Assembly (NCBI GenBank): GCA_937138495.1
Contig: CAKZPE010000019.1
Location: forward strand, 1-64,000
Direction: 5' to 3'
Length of the DNA stretch: 64,000 bases
From: an uncultured Oceanospirillaceae bacterium
GTDB taxonomy: Bacteria; Pseudomonadota; Gammaproteobacteria; Pseudomonadales; Balneatricaceae
The position numbers were made by a program, and so were the translations under genes. A model generated the notes under the pieces. That model was given only the letters and a program-made list of their open reading frames with translations, did no database searches and was not told the origin of the DNA. This document shows, piece by piece, positions 18,359 to 28,300 of the stretch (position 1 is the stretch's first letter; each line of letters begins with the position of its first letter).

Positions 18359-18919
18359 ATGAGCAGTCAAATGTATGATGCCGCACTGGACGACAGGCCG
18401 CCTGAAGCGATTGCTCAGCAGGACGGGGTGCTGGAAAACTGGTACCGTCAGCACCGGCAGGCGCTACTTATGCAAATTCAGGCTCAGGTAAAACACCGGC
18501 ATATAGCGGAAGAGCTGTTGCATGAGACTTTCATTCGATTATCCCGGATGCCGGCGCTGGATACCATTCGGCAGGCAAAGCCCTTTCTTCATAAAGTTGC
18601 CAGCAATGTCACGGTGGATTATTTACGGGCCCGCCAGAGGGCCCCGGAAACTGAATCAGATGATGTGCTTCAGGAATGGGTATCAGACGATCCGGGTGTG
18701 CTGGACTGTATTGCTCAGCAGCGGGAAATAGATTGCCTGCATGCCGCCATTGAGCAGTTGCCGCCCCGCAGTAAAGAAGCTTTATTATTGGCACGTTTCA
18801 GGGAAATGCCATTACGTGAGGTTGCCAGGGAGCTGGGCATTTCGCAGACCATGGTTGAAAAGCATTTAAAAAACGCATTGCAGAAATGCCGCCATGCGTT
18901 ACTGAAAGATCTGAACTGA
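18359..18919 (+). CDS. FecI-like ECF sigma-70 factor
   Basis: The 186-residue protein has sigma region 2 (AEELLHETFIRLSRMP, then AKPFLHKVASNVTVDYLRARQR) and region 4 (LPPRSKEALLLARFREMPLREVARELGISQTMVEKHLKNAL), as in iron-starvation sigma factors of the FecI/PvdS type. It would direct RNA polymerase to the adjacent TonB-receptor gene when released or activated by the FecR-like partner 10 bases downstream. The ribosome site is weak; ATG 18371 is an alternative start. The preceding Fur box indicates expression under iron limitation. Confidence 0.9.
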   Translation: MSSQMYDAALDDRPPEAIAQQDGVLENWYRQHRQALLMQIQAQVKHRHIAEELLHETFIRLSRMPALDTIRQAKPFLHKVASNVTVDYLRARQRAPETESDDVLQEWVSDDPGVLDCIAQQREIDCLHAAIEQLPPRSKEALLLARFREMPLREVARELGISQTMVEKHLKNALQKCRHALLKDLN

Positions 18920-18929
18920 GGGACGCCGG

Positions 18930-19919
18930 ATGCCACAGATACACTCTTCTTCGCAAGCCAGGCATGCTGTTGCCGACGCCAGCCAGAATGAAGCACTGGA
19001 CTGGTTCCTGAAACTGCAGGCTGATCCTGATAATTCTGCGCTTAAGCAAGCGTTTGTTGTCTGGAAAGACAGCGAGCCGGATAACGAAAGCCGCTATCTG
19101 GAAGTATTACTGTTGTGGGACAAGATGGGTAAGGTCGATGAAGCCGCTGTGACTCCACAGCATGGCACAGGGCATTTGCTGAAGCCTGTGGGTAAAACAC
19201 CTCTGAGTAAAGGTTACTGCTGGCTGGGGGCATCGCTATGTTGTGTATTGCTGATGCTGATGGTGTTTGTCCCTGCTTCTGTTTTAGTACCGCTGAGCGA
19301 TGCGGATTTTGTGACTGACAGTGCTCAGCACAGTATATTCCGGCTGGAGGATGGCAGCCGTCTTTATATGAGTGGCGGTACCGCGGTGGCTGTGGAAATG
19401 TCGCCGACCAGCAGAACAGTTCACCTGTTGCGTGGAGAAGCTTTCTTTGAAGTGGTTAAAGACCCGTTACGGCCTTTCAGGGTAATGGCAGGTGATACGG
19501 TTACCGTAGCAGTAGGCACCGCCTTTAATATCCGTTTGGGTGACAGGCAGGTGACAGTCTCCCTGACTGAAGGAGTTGTGGATACGGCTGCCGGCGGTGA
19601 GCCGGTCAGACTGAATGCGGGGCAGGAACTGCGTTACCGGCATGGAAAATTTGATGTGCAGGCCGGCAGTGCCCGTTACTGGCCGGCATGGAAACGCGGT
19701 ACAGCCAGTGTTGAGGATATGCCGGTCAGCGAGTTAGTCACCTTACTTAACCGCCATTACGCTGCGGTGATCCGTTCGGTTGATCCCCGCTTAACGGATG
19801 CCCGTGTTAGCGGTATTTTGCCGCTGGATGATCTGCCGACTGCATTGAAAATGTTACAGCAGACACTGGGAATCAGGCATATAACGCTGTCGGATTCGCT
19901 GGTTTTATTACACCGCTAA
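18930..19919 (+). CDS. FecR-like sigma regulator (membrane-spanning)
   Basis: The 329-residue protein has an N-terminal cytoplasmic DUF4880-type domain (ALDWFLKLQADPDN), one membrane helix (about 94-117), a periplasmic FecR domain (GSRLYMSGGTAVAVEM, LLRGEAFFEVVKDPLRPFRV) and a C-terminal DUF4974/STN-like domain (MPVSELVTLLNRHYA). In Fec-type signalling it receives a contact from the N-terminal domain of the outer-membrane receptor and controls the ECF sigma factor. It is 10 bases from the sigma gene and 121 bases from the receptor gene, giving the standard sigma-regulator-receptor order. Confidence 0.92.
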   Translation: MPQIHSSSQARHAVADASQNEALDWFLKLQADPDNSALKQAFVVWKDSEPDNESRYLEVLLLWDKMGKVDEAAVTPQHGTGHLLKPVGKTPLSKGYCWLGASLCCVLLMLMVFVPASVLVPLSDADFVTDSAQHSIFRLEDGSRLYMSGGTAVAVEMSPTSRTVHLLRGEAFFEVVKDPLRPFRVMAGDTVTVAVGTAFNIRLGDRQVTVSLTEGVVDTAAGGEPVRLNAGQELRYRHGKFDVQAGSARYWPAWKRGTASVEDMPVSELVTLLNRHYAAVIRSVDPRLTDARVSGILPLDDLPTALKMLQQTLGIRHITLSDSLVLLHR

Positions 19920-20040
19920 AATTTTTTTTAATATACAGGGTTGGGTAACCGGAGGCGGCTGACGTACTTAATATCTAAGTAATGCGAATTGTTTGTATTT
20001 GTATTTTTGATATTTATTTAGTTGTCAGGAGTTTCAGGTC

Positions 20041-22683
20041 ATGGCACTCAGCCAGATTTCTGTAAATATTTTATCCGCGTCCGGCGTCTCACGAAAAGCG
20101 TCTTTGCGGAAAGGTTTCATGCGCACACTGCTATGTTCAGCAATTGCTCTGGGTGTGTCGTCTCAGGTTGTTGCTCAGCAGGGGGATGTGCTCACTCACC
20201 AATTGCAGAGTGCTGTACCTGTACAGAGTTTGCAGCGTTCCCTGATCAGTGTGGCGGAGCAGGCCGGACTGGTTGTGCTGATGCCGGCCGGCGATTTCCG
20301 GCAGGAAGCGGTTGCGGTGGATGCAGACATGACCGTCGGGCAGGCACTGGAAAAGCTGTTACACAATACCGGATTCCGTTTTCAGATTAATGATGGCACA
20401 CAGCTGGTGATTACACCTGCCGGTTCTGCTGTACAGGGCCGTTCAGCCGATGTGACTGAGTCTGAAGTGTCTGTTATTTACGGTACCGCTCTGAGCCGCT
20501 ATGAATATGATGAGGCTTCCTCGGCAACCGGTTTTCCCGCGGACATTGATGAGCTTCCCCGGACGGTTCAGGTACTGCCTGAGCAGCTGATTCTTGATCA
20601 GAATGCTAACGATATGAATGATCTGCTGATGAATGCGGCAGGTGTAACCCGCGCCCATGGTTTCGGAGGCACTGAGACTCAGGTCAATATACGTGGTTTT
20701 ACCAGCAGTCATCTCTTTGTCGACGGTAATCCGGTCAGTAACCGGTACAACATTGATCTGGCCAATGTTGAAAGTACGGAGGTTATTCTCGGGCCTGCGT
20801 CGGTGCTTCACGGGCAGGTGAGCCCGGGGGGGCTGGTGAACATCATTACCAAGAAACCTGAAGCGGAGCAGGCAAACTCGCTTCAGCTTGAGCTGGATGA
20901 AGAAGGCCGGCAGAAGCTGGTACTGGACAGCACCGGTTCGCTGTCGGATGACCTGCAGTACCGTCTGATTATGTCCGGTGAGAACAGTGAGACGTTCAGG
21001 GAAGTGAAAACCACAGAAGGAACCTTCCCGTCTGAGCGGGAAAGTTTCAGCATTTCACCATCCATCAGTTACACACCGGATGAGCGCAATACTTATACCC
21101 TGCGACTGAATTATGCTAAGCAGGATTTACCTATTGATCGGGGAACCGTTGCGGTGGCAGATGCCAGCGGTAACATCAGCATTGCAGATATTCCGATGGA
21201 GCGGCGTTTGGGCAGTGAGCATGACAAGCGGGAAAGTACCGACCGGAGAATTCAGTTCGACTGGGATCATGAACTGGATAATGGCTGGACTAACCGTCTG
21301 AAGCTTGGCTATTACGAGAAGACGTTTGATGACTATCAGACCCGGCCGGTAGCCGGCCTGAATTCAGTACCAGCAAATGACAGCTTTCTGAGCATCGCGC
21401 TGGCGGGCCTGAACCGCAGTTCTGTTCAGGCGAATGGTCAGTTGGTGCGGATTTCTGACACCAATCCGGATGTAAAAGAAAGTGATCTGTTTTTGTCTGA
21501 CAGCCTTAGCGGTGATTATCAGATTGGTGGCATCGATAACACCCTGTATCTGGGCGGTAACTATACCCGTCGTAAGGTGAAGGATGCCGACGGTGCCGCA
21601 CTGACGGATACTCCGGCGGCGTTAATTCCGGGTGGTTTTGGTGCCTATGTGTATGATCTCTCAGTGATTGATATTAATAGCAGTGTGCAGCCGGCGAATC
21701 AGAAACTGGCTCAGACGCTGCTGAATGACAGTGAAGAAACGATTGATGAGTTTGGCCTTTCTGTACAGAACCTGGCCCACCTGACTGACCGGCTGAACTT
21801 GTTGACCGGGATCCGTTACGACCGGTTTGAAATCGATGAGACCAGCACGACCTACTACCGGGCTATTAATTCCGGTCAACAGGGATTCGATAAACTGGCG
21901 ACACCTGAAGTGAGCCGTGTCAGTACTAAAAATGACAATATCAGTTCACAAGCTGGTCTGATGTATGACATTACTGATGAAGTGTCGGTATATGCGTCGT
22001 ACAGTGAATCGTTTACGCCGAATTATATTGGTGTTACTGCCGGGTCGACCGGGTCATCAGCATCACTGGCGCCGGAAGATTCATCGCAAATTGAATTGGG
22101 CATTAAAACCAGTTTCATGGATGACAAGCTGCGTTTTACGGCGGCTGCTTATGATCTTACCCGGAAGAATGTACTCCGGTATGAGAATCTGGTGGCTTAC
22201 CTGAACGGTGAAGAACAGACCCGTGGTCTGGACTTCAGCAGTACTATGCAGTTTGTGCCCGGTCTGAATGTGCTGGCATCTTATTCGTATATGGACAGTG
22301 AAATTGTACGTGTCAGTGGCACGTCAACATCAAATGAGGGTAACCGTCCTTACAGTATTCCTCGGCACAAAGCGCGTATCTGGGGATCGTATGAAGTGCA
22401 GGGCGGTGACTGGGCCGGCCTGGGGGTTGGTCTTGGTATGGAGCACGTGGGTGAGCGTTACGGTAACGATGCGAATACCTTCAAGCTGCCTTCATACACC
22501 GTCTATGATACCGCTGCCTGGTATTACATTCCGTTAGGTAATGAGGAGACTTTGCGGTTACAGGCAGGCATTAAAAACCTGACGGACAAGACACATTATC
22601 TGGCAAACGGCAGCGGCGATGCCTACCGGATTAACGTGGGTGGTCCGCGTACGTTTTACATGACTGCCCGGTATGAGTTCTGA
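20041..22683 (+). CDS. TonB-dependent ferric-siderophore receptor with STN signalling domain
   Basis: The 880-residue outer-membrane protein starts with a signal peptide with a long n-region (cleavage near VVAQQ). An STN domain follows (about 50-125, PVQSLQRSLISVAEQAGL, VGQALEKLLHNTGF), then a plug domain (LPRTVQVLPEQLI, INIRGF-like NIRGFTS, GPASVLHGQVSPGGLVNIITKKP) and a 22-strand barrel ending in YEF, with the terminal Phe needed for assembly. It imports an iron-siderophore complex using TonB energy and signals inward through the STN domain to the FecR-like protein upstream. CAGGAG lies 10 bases before the ATG. The ligand cannot be named. Confidence 0.93.
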   Translation: MALSQISVNILSASGVSRKASLRKGFMRTLLCSAIALGVSSQVVAQQGDVLTHQLQSAVPVQSLQRSLISVAEQAGLVVLMPAGDFRQEAVAVDADMTVGQALEKLLHNTGFRFQINDGTQLVITPAGSAVQGRSADVTESEVSVIYGTALSRYEYDEASSATGFPADIDELPRTVQVLPEQLILDQNANDMNDLLMNAAGVTRAHGFGGTETQVNIRGFTSSHLFVDGNPVSNRYNIDLANVESTEVILGPASVLHGQVSPGGLVNIITKKPEAEQANSLQLELDEEGRQKLVLDSTGSLSDDLQYRLIMSGENSETFREVKTTEGTFPSERESFSISPSISYTPDERNTYTLRLNYAKQDLPIDRGTVAVADASGNISIADIPMERRLGSEHDKRESTDRRIQFDWDHELDNGWTNRLKLGYYEKTFDDYQTRPVAGLNSVPANDSFLSIALAGLNRSSVQANGQLVRISDTNPDVKESDLFLSDSLSGDYQIGGIDNTLYLGGNYTRRKVKDADGAALTDTPAALIPGGFGAYVYDLSVIDINSSVQPANQKLAQTLLNDSEETIDEFGLSVQNLAHLTDRLNLLTGIRYDRFEIDETSTTYYRAINSGQQGFDKLATPEVSRVSTKNDNISSQAGLMYDITDEVSVYASYSESFTPNYIGVTAGSTGSSASLAPEDSSQIELGIKTSFMDDKLRFTAAAYDLTRKNVLRYENLVAYLNGEEQTRGLDFSSTMQFVPGLNVLASYSYMDSEIVRVSGTSTSNEGNRPYSIPRHKARIWGSYEVQGGDWAGLGVGLGMEHVGERYGNDANTFKLPSYTVYDTAAWYYIPLGNEETLRLQAGIKNLTDKTHYLANGSGDAYRINVGGPRTFYMTARYEF

Positions 22684-22720
22684 AGGCGCTGGGCCGACAG
22701 CAGATGTGACGGTTTAAGGC

Positions 22721-22742
22721 AGGCCCTGAGCGTTCAGGGCCT
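22721..22742. terminator. Possible terminator after the TonB receptor gene
   Basis: A perfect 9-bp stem (22721-22729 with 22734-22742) with a 4-base loop lies shortly after the stop codon, but only a poor T-run follows. It sits between convergent genes. Confidence 0.5.
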
Positions 22743-22792
22743 TATCTGTTAAATCAATGCTCTGTTAAACGAAAGGCCTGAGCATCACTCTG

Positions 22793-23254
22793 TCAGTTGA
22801 GAATGCCGCAGCCGATACGGCTGCCGTTATCGTCATGGATGATAACCGTGTGGCCTTTATTACCGCTGTAATCGATGCCGGACACCAGTCGGAAGCTGCC
22901 CTTGGCATCACCGGCACTGTCCGCAACCCAGCGGGCGCTTTTCCAGTAGTCGCCTTCTTCAACCGGTGCCCAGTAGTGCCCGCCAACATCACTGGCGTTG
23001 TCACAACTGGTGCCTGTGTGAATATGTACACCGCCACTGGTCACCGGTTTGACGCCTTGTAACTCGTAAAACATGGTCAGGTAATCGTCTGTAAAAGTGA
23101 CGGATATATTGCCGCTGGCGTTAGCCGCGGTGTTGCCGGGATATGCACCAATCTTAGCCGTCAGGGCCTGTGCCTGAACCGCCAGGGTCAGGCTGCACAG
23201 ACTTGCACCCATGATTATTTTTCTGAGAGTTCCGGTGGAAAAAATGTTTTTCAT
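22793..23254 (-). CDS. Secreted Cu/Zn superoxide dismutase-like protein with copper-only pattern
   Basis: The 153-residue protein has a signal peptide (cleavage near residue 29) and a short SOD_Cu fold. Candidate copper ligands are His77 and His79 (GVHIH), His93 (GGHYW) and His140 (TVIIHDDN), and Cys84 with Cys149 (GCGIL) could form the conserved disulfide. Between His93 and His135 there is no histidine and no normal H-x(n)-H-x-x-D cluster, so the zinc site seems absent. It may dismutate superoxide in the periplasm as a copper-only enzyme, or be a non-enzymatic copper-binding relative. AGGTGA lies 6 bases before the ATG. It converges on the iron-receptor gene. Confidence 0.7.
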   Translation of the reverse strand: MKNIFSTGTLRKIIMGASLCSLTLAVQAQALTAKIGAYPGNTAANASGNISVTFTDDYLTMFYELQGVKPVTSGGVHIHTGTSCDNASDVGGHYWAPVEEGDYWKSARWVADSAGDAKGSFRLVSGIDYSGNKGHTVIIHDDNGSRIGCGILN

Positions 23255-23565
23255 TACATCACCTGCTGGTTATGTGTGAAGAGCGATGCATGAATGTTAA
23301 ATTGTGCGTAATTTAATGGTATGTAATTTATTTAATGGCCTTCATAGATATTTGAAATAACGGCCTTTTGACGTGGCCGTTATGTCAAATAACAGAGATA
23401 CGTTATGTCGCTGAGGTTTCAGTTGAGAATAATGTGTGGCACAAAACGGGATCGATCCTGCGTGATCTGGTGGCTGTCTTTCCGGGCTGACATGCCGGCA
23501 GGGCGGTTTTAACCAGAACACGGCATCTTCTGAGGTAAATCTCCGAAGTCTGCCCTGACCGGCTT

Positions 23566-23679
23566 CTATTCATCGTAAGGGGTCACAAACGCGTAGATGA
23601 ACTTGCAAGCCAGTAACAGGCCGGTGGCAACGGCAAATTACAGGGCAAAGTTAATAAGCCCTGTAAGTGAGGTGAGCAT
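23566..23679 (-). pseudogene. Remnant of a DUF350 (YjfL-like) membrane protein gene
   Basis: Reading the minus strand from ATG 23679 gives 13 residues (MLTSLTGLINFAL), a TAA stop, then in the same frame FAVATGLLLACKFIYAFVTP followed by YDE and TAG. The helix followed by (F/L)IY-x3-TP-x-(N/D)E is the start of DUF350/YjfL membrane proteins, whose remaining ~90 residues are missing. The first helix and its TPxDE end are recognisable, so this looks like a decayed gene. It lies immediately downstream of the potassium channel gene on the same strand; as far as I recall, such genes can cluster in intact genomes. The region 23255-23565 shows nothing else recognisable. Confidence 0.6.
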
Positions 23680-23703
23680 GCATAACCCCTTTAGCAGTGG
23701 GGC

Positions 23704-24744
23704 TTAAAACGAATCCCAGTTGAGCTGGTTAATCCGCTCATCGGCAATGTAATACAGTGTACTTCCCGGTGTAACGGATTGCTCCAGGGCCGGGTTGAGT
23801 TCGATGTTGTCATATCCCTGGCTGGAAATACCGATCAGTGTAGCGGCATATTCTTCTTTCAGCTTCAGGAAAATATCCCGTACGGTGACGGTTTTACTGG
23901 CACCGAACTGCACAGAGTATTGTGTCATTCCACTGTGCACATCCAGTAGCTGGTGGTGCAGTGCACTGGACCCCGGATCCATGGCGGATTTCGCCAGCAT
24001 TTCGATTGCCACAGACGGCATGCATTCAATGTTCGGGCAATGTGCTTTCAGCAGCTTGCCCAGGCTTTCTTCTTTAAAGTAAGCAATGATGTGGGCATCA
24101 GGATTCTGAGCTGAGCAGTACAGCGCTGTTGTCATGGTCAGATCATCTTCGGGATTGTCAATGATGATGCAACTGGCCTGCTTTAAGGCTGCGCGGGATA
24201 TCTGCTCATCATTATTAAAGCTGTTAACTTTGATAAAACCGATTTCTTCAGGTAGCGGATTTTCGATATCTGCTTTTACACACAGCGCAACCCGCTGGGT
24301 GTCATGGTGATATTCAATCTCCCGTAACAGCAAGCGGATCAGTTGTAATGTACGCTCATTATTCCAGCCGATGATCAGAATATGCCCGGTGTAATCTAAC
24401 GTTTTCAAACCTTTTAACCCCTTTCGCCATTGGAATGAAACAAATGCTGCCAGCCTGCCGACAGCCAGACCGAACAGCCCCAGGCCGAACGGAATGACAA
24501 ATAAAGAAACAATGTATTTGCCGGCGGCTGTTGTGGGTGAAAAATCCCCATAACCGACGGTAGAAGCGGTGACGATCATCCAGTAGATGAAATCAGCTCC
24601 GTTCAGTAATGCCTGTTCACCTGCCAGTTGGAGTAATCCCCAACTCAGCACAATATAGAATGTAATTGCCAGTACGATGCTGTACCAGCGTAAATCCATA
24701 AAGTGCCGGAGAAAGACTTTCTTAATTCTGAAGAGCAAAGGCAT
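23704..24744 (-). CDS. Potassium channel protein with RCK (TrkA-N) domain
   Basis: The 346-residue protein has two or three membrane helices around a pore loop with the K+ selectivity filter TVGYGD (about 63-68), followed by a cytoplasmic NAD-binding RCK domain starting HILIIGWNNERTLQLI. A C-terminal region (TVRDIFLKLKEEYAATLIGI, then PGSTLYYIAD) resembles a degenerate TrkA-C. It is an inner-membrane ligand-gated K+ channel of the MthK/Kch type. A DUF350 remnant follows it. The weak GAGG site lies about 12 bases before ATG. Confidence 0.9.
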   Translation of the reverse strand: MPLLFRIKKVFLRHFMDLRWYSIVLAITFYIVLSWGLLQLAGEQALLNGADFIYWMIVTASTVGYGDFSPTTAAGKYIVSLFVIPFGLGLFGLAVGRLAAFVSFQWRKGLKGLKTLDYTGHILIIGWNNERTLQLIRLLLREIEYHHDTQRVALCVKADIENPLPEEIGFIKVNSFNNDEQISRAALKQASCIIIDNPEDDLTMTTALYCSAQNPDAHIIAYFKEESLGKLLKAHCPNIECMPSVAIEMLAKSAMDPGSSALHHQLLDVHSGMTQYSVQFGASKTVTVRDIFLKLKEEYAATLIGISSQGYDNIELNPALEQSVTPGSTLYYIADERINQLNWDSF

Positions 24745-25351
24745 TGGTCCGGATTACCTCTGTATATGACTCGTTTCAGACGTTCTAAAACGCCAATTTA
24801 CCTAAATTTTTCAACAGTATGAAGGGGCTTTGGCGAAGATGGAAGTCCTGATCATACTGGCTGTTAATCATAGGGAAAATCTTCAGAAAACTCTTTTGTG
24901 TTTCGCTCTGTATATTCATCCTGCGATGTGTGGATAAGCTTTAGGAAAGAATAGATTGTTTGAGGCGGTTCCTGTTGGGGGGGCTGCTTTTTTCAGACAT
25001 GATTCAGATTGTTATGTTTGGATAATCAGGCTTATGCAAACTGTACTTTACAGCTGCCTGAAATCTTTATTGGGAAGATTTTTTTAAAGTTCCCGTTTTG
25101 TTAAAATCGCCCGTAGATTCTACGTTCACAGGCCATTTTCCGGTGGTGTATTCATCTTGTATCAAGCACTTTTGTTGTAAAAATGTGTCTCAGAATGACA
25201 CGTGCTACAAACCTTTGCTGCGAAATAAGGTTATGATTATGTGGCACATTTTTTATGTTGTTGTTTTGTTTGAATTTCTATGAATAAGGAACGCTTTGTG
25301 CATTCTTTTTAGAAGTTTAAATTAATTGTCAGGTATTCAAGCGAGGTCGGT
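24745..25351. other. Long upstream region of the giant adhesin gene
   Basis: About 600 bases between divergent genes, AT-rich, ending with GAGG five bases before the adhesin ATG. The length suggests complex control of the adhesin, but I recognise no specific operator, hairpin or credible small gene. Confidence 0.4.
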
Positions 25352-28300
25352 ATGGTCGATACCAGGAATGATGTAGTCATTATCAGTGTTGAAGGTGATG
25401 TGATTTTGTTGTCGGAAGACGGCAAACTGCGCGCTGCAACGGCTGAAGAACAGCTACATCCTGGTGACAAGATAATCACGGCAGACAACAGTGCAGTGGT
25501 TGTGAGTCTGAGTAATGGTGAAGAGCGCCTGCCATCAGACAGTACCGCGCTGGTAGTGGTTGATCCGAAAACCGGCGACGTCAGCCTGAATGTACAGTCG
25601 CTGTCTGGTCAGTCTGAAATTGAAGGTGAGCTGTCAGCCATTGAGCAACTGATTCTTGCCGGGGCCGACCCGACCGAATTACTGGAAGAAACGGCTGCTG
25701 GCGCGCAGGGTGGTAATGGTGCAGCCAGCGATGGTGGCTTTAATACTCTGGGGGAAATAACCCGTAGCGGCGAATCTGTGATTGCCAGTTCAGGTTTTGA
25801 AAGTGATGTCACTGAAAATCCAAATGATATCGACGATGAGACCTCGCCTTTCATTGATATTAATAATTTACAGCCGATTCTGACCGATCTGGTTATTAAC
25901 CTGACGGCAGCCGACGATGAAGCAACAACTGCAGAAGACAATGCTGTCAGCAGTACTGTAGCCGCGAATGACAGCACCACCAGTGGCGGCGTGCTGACCT
26001 ACGCAGTTACTACCGGCGTCAGTAATGGCACTCTGGTATTTAATGCTGACGGCACTTTTACCTACACACCGAATGCTAATTTTAATGGCGCTGACAGTTT
26101 TACCTACACAGTAACTGATCTGTTTGGCAATGAGACGGCGACTCAAACAGTTACGCTGAATGTGACGCCGGTCACTGATCTGACCGCTGCCGATGATACG
26201 GCCACTACCGATGAAGATACGGCCCTTAACGGCAGTGTGGCGGGCAATGACTCGACAACCAGCGGCGGCACACTGACGTATGCCGTTGCAAGTGGTGTAT
26301 CGAACGGCACCTTAGCCTTCAATACTGATGGTAGTTATACCTATACTCCGAACGCTAACTTCAATGGTTCAGACAGTTTCACCTATACAGTAACTGACGC
26401 GGCGAGCGGTGAAAGCTCCACTCAGACCGTGAATATCACTGTAGATCCGGTCACAGATCTGACTGCTGCCGATGATACAGCGACCACCAACGAAGACACC
26501 GCAGTAAACGGCAGTGTGGCGGGCAATGACTCTACAACCAGTGGCGGCACACTGACGTATGCAGTAGCCAGCGGTGTGAGCAATGGTACTTTGGCCTTCA
26601 ATATTGACGGCACCTACACCTACACGCCAGATGCTAACTTCAATGGTTCTGACAGCTTCACCTATACAGTGACTGACGCGGCCAGCGGTGAGAGCCTGAC
26701 ACAAACTGTTGTGATTACGGTTAACCCGGTTACCGACCTGGTTGCAGCGGATGACACGGCGACGACTAGCGAAGACACGGCAGTGAATGGTTCAGTGGCG
26801 GGCAATGACTCTACAACCAGTGGCGGTACACTGACGTATGCTGTTGCCAGCGGTGTGAGCAACGGCACCTTGGCTTTCAGTACCGACGGTACTTATACCT
26901 ATACTCCGAACGCTAACTTCAACGGTTCAGACAGCTTTACCTATACCGTGACCGACGCGGCGAGCGGTGAGAGCCTGACTCAGACAGTGAGTATTACGGT
27001 CGATCCTGCCGGTGATTTAACTGCAGGGGATGACACCGCAACTACCAGCGAAGACACGGCAGTCAACGGCAGTGTAGCGGGCAATGACAGCACCACCAGT
27101 GGCGGCACACTGACGTATGCAGTAGCCAGTGGAGTATCGAACGGCACCTTGGCTTTCAATACTGACGGTACTTATACCTACACGCCGGATGCGAACTTCA
27201 ACGGTTCAGACAGCTTTACCTATACCGTAACCGACGCGGCCAGCGGCGAGAGCCTGACTCAGACGGTGAACATCACTGTTGATCCGGTGACCGATCTGAT
27301 CGCAGCAGACGATACGGCGACGACTAACGAAGATACGGCGGTAAACGGTTCAGTTGCTGGCAATGACTCTACAACCAGTGGCGGCACGCTGACTTACGCC
27401 GTAGCCAGTGGTGTGAGCAATGGTACTTTGGCCTTCAATACTGACGGTAGTTATACCTACACGCCGAACGCTAACTTTAATGGTTCAGACAGCTTTACCT
27501 ATACCGTAACCGACGCGGCGAGCGGTGAGAGCTCCACTCAGGCCGTGAACATTACGGTCGATCCGGTCACTGACCTGGTCGCAGCAGACGATACGGCGAC
27601 GACTAACGAAGATACCGCAGTCAACGGTTCAGTCGCTGGCAATGACAGCACCACCAGTGGCGGCACGCTGACCTATGCCGTAGCCAGCGGAGTATCGAAC
27701 GGCACCTTAGCCTTCAATACCGACGGTACTTATACCTATACGCCAGACGCCAACTTCAACGGCAGTGACAGCTTTACGTACACAGTAACCGATGCGGCGA
27801 GCGGTGAAAGCTCCACTCAGACCGTGAACATTACGGTCGATCCGGTCACTGACCTGGTCGCAGCAGACGATACGGCAACTACCAACGAAGACACGGCAGT
27901 AAACGGTTCAGTCGCTGGCAATGACAGCACCACCAGTGGCGGCACGCTGACTTACGCCGTAGCCAGCGGAGTATCGAATGGCACTTTAGCCTTCAACACC
28001 GACGGCACTTATACCTACACGCCGGATGCGAACTTCAACGGCAGTGATAGCTTCACCTACACCGTAACGGACGCGGCGAGCGGCGAGAGCCTGACCCGAA
28101 CGGTGAACATCACCGTTAATCCTGTGACGGATTTAACTGCGGCGGATGATACTGCCACCACCAATGAAGACACCGCAGTCAATGGTTCAGTTGCTGGCAA
28201 TGACAATACAACCAGTGGTGGCACGCTGACGTATGCCGTTGCAAGTGGTGTATCGAATGGCACCTTAGCCTTCAACACCGACGGCACTTATACCTACACG

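Noticed and set aside
19981..20000. A second Fur box just before the TonB receptor gene
   Set aside because: GCGAATTGTTTG only weakly resembles the consensus; control by the ECF sigma factor is a simpler explanation.
25240..25262. TGTGGCAC as a sigma-54 promoter of the adhesin
   Set aside because: The -12 GC element is missing at the required spacing; only the -24 half resembles the consensus.
25098..25283. A 61-codon frame upstream of the adhesin as a small gene
   Set aside because: Composition is that of AT-rich noncoding DNA, with no ribosome site or recognisable pattern.
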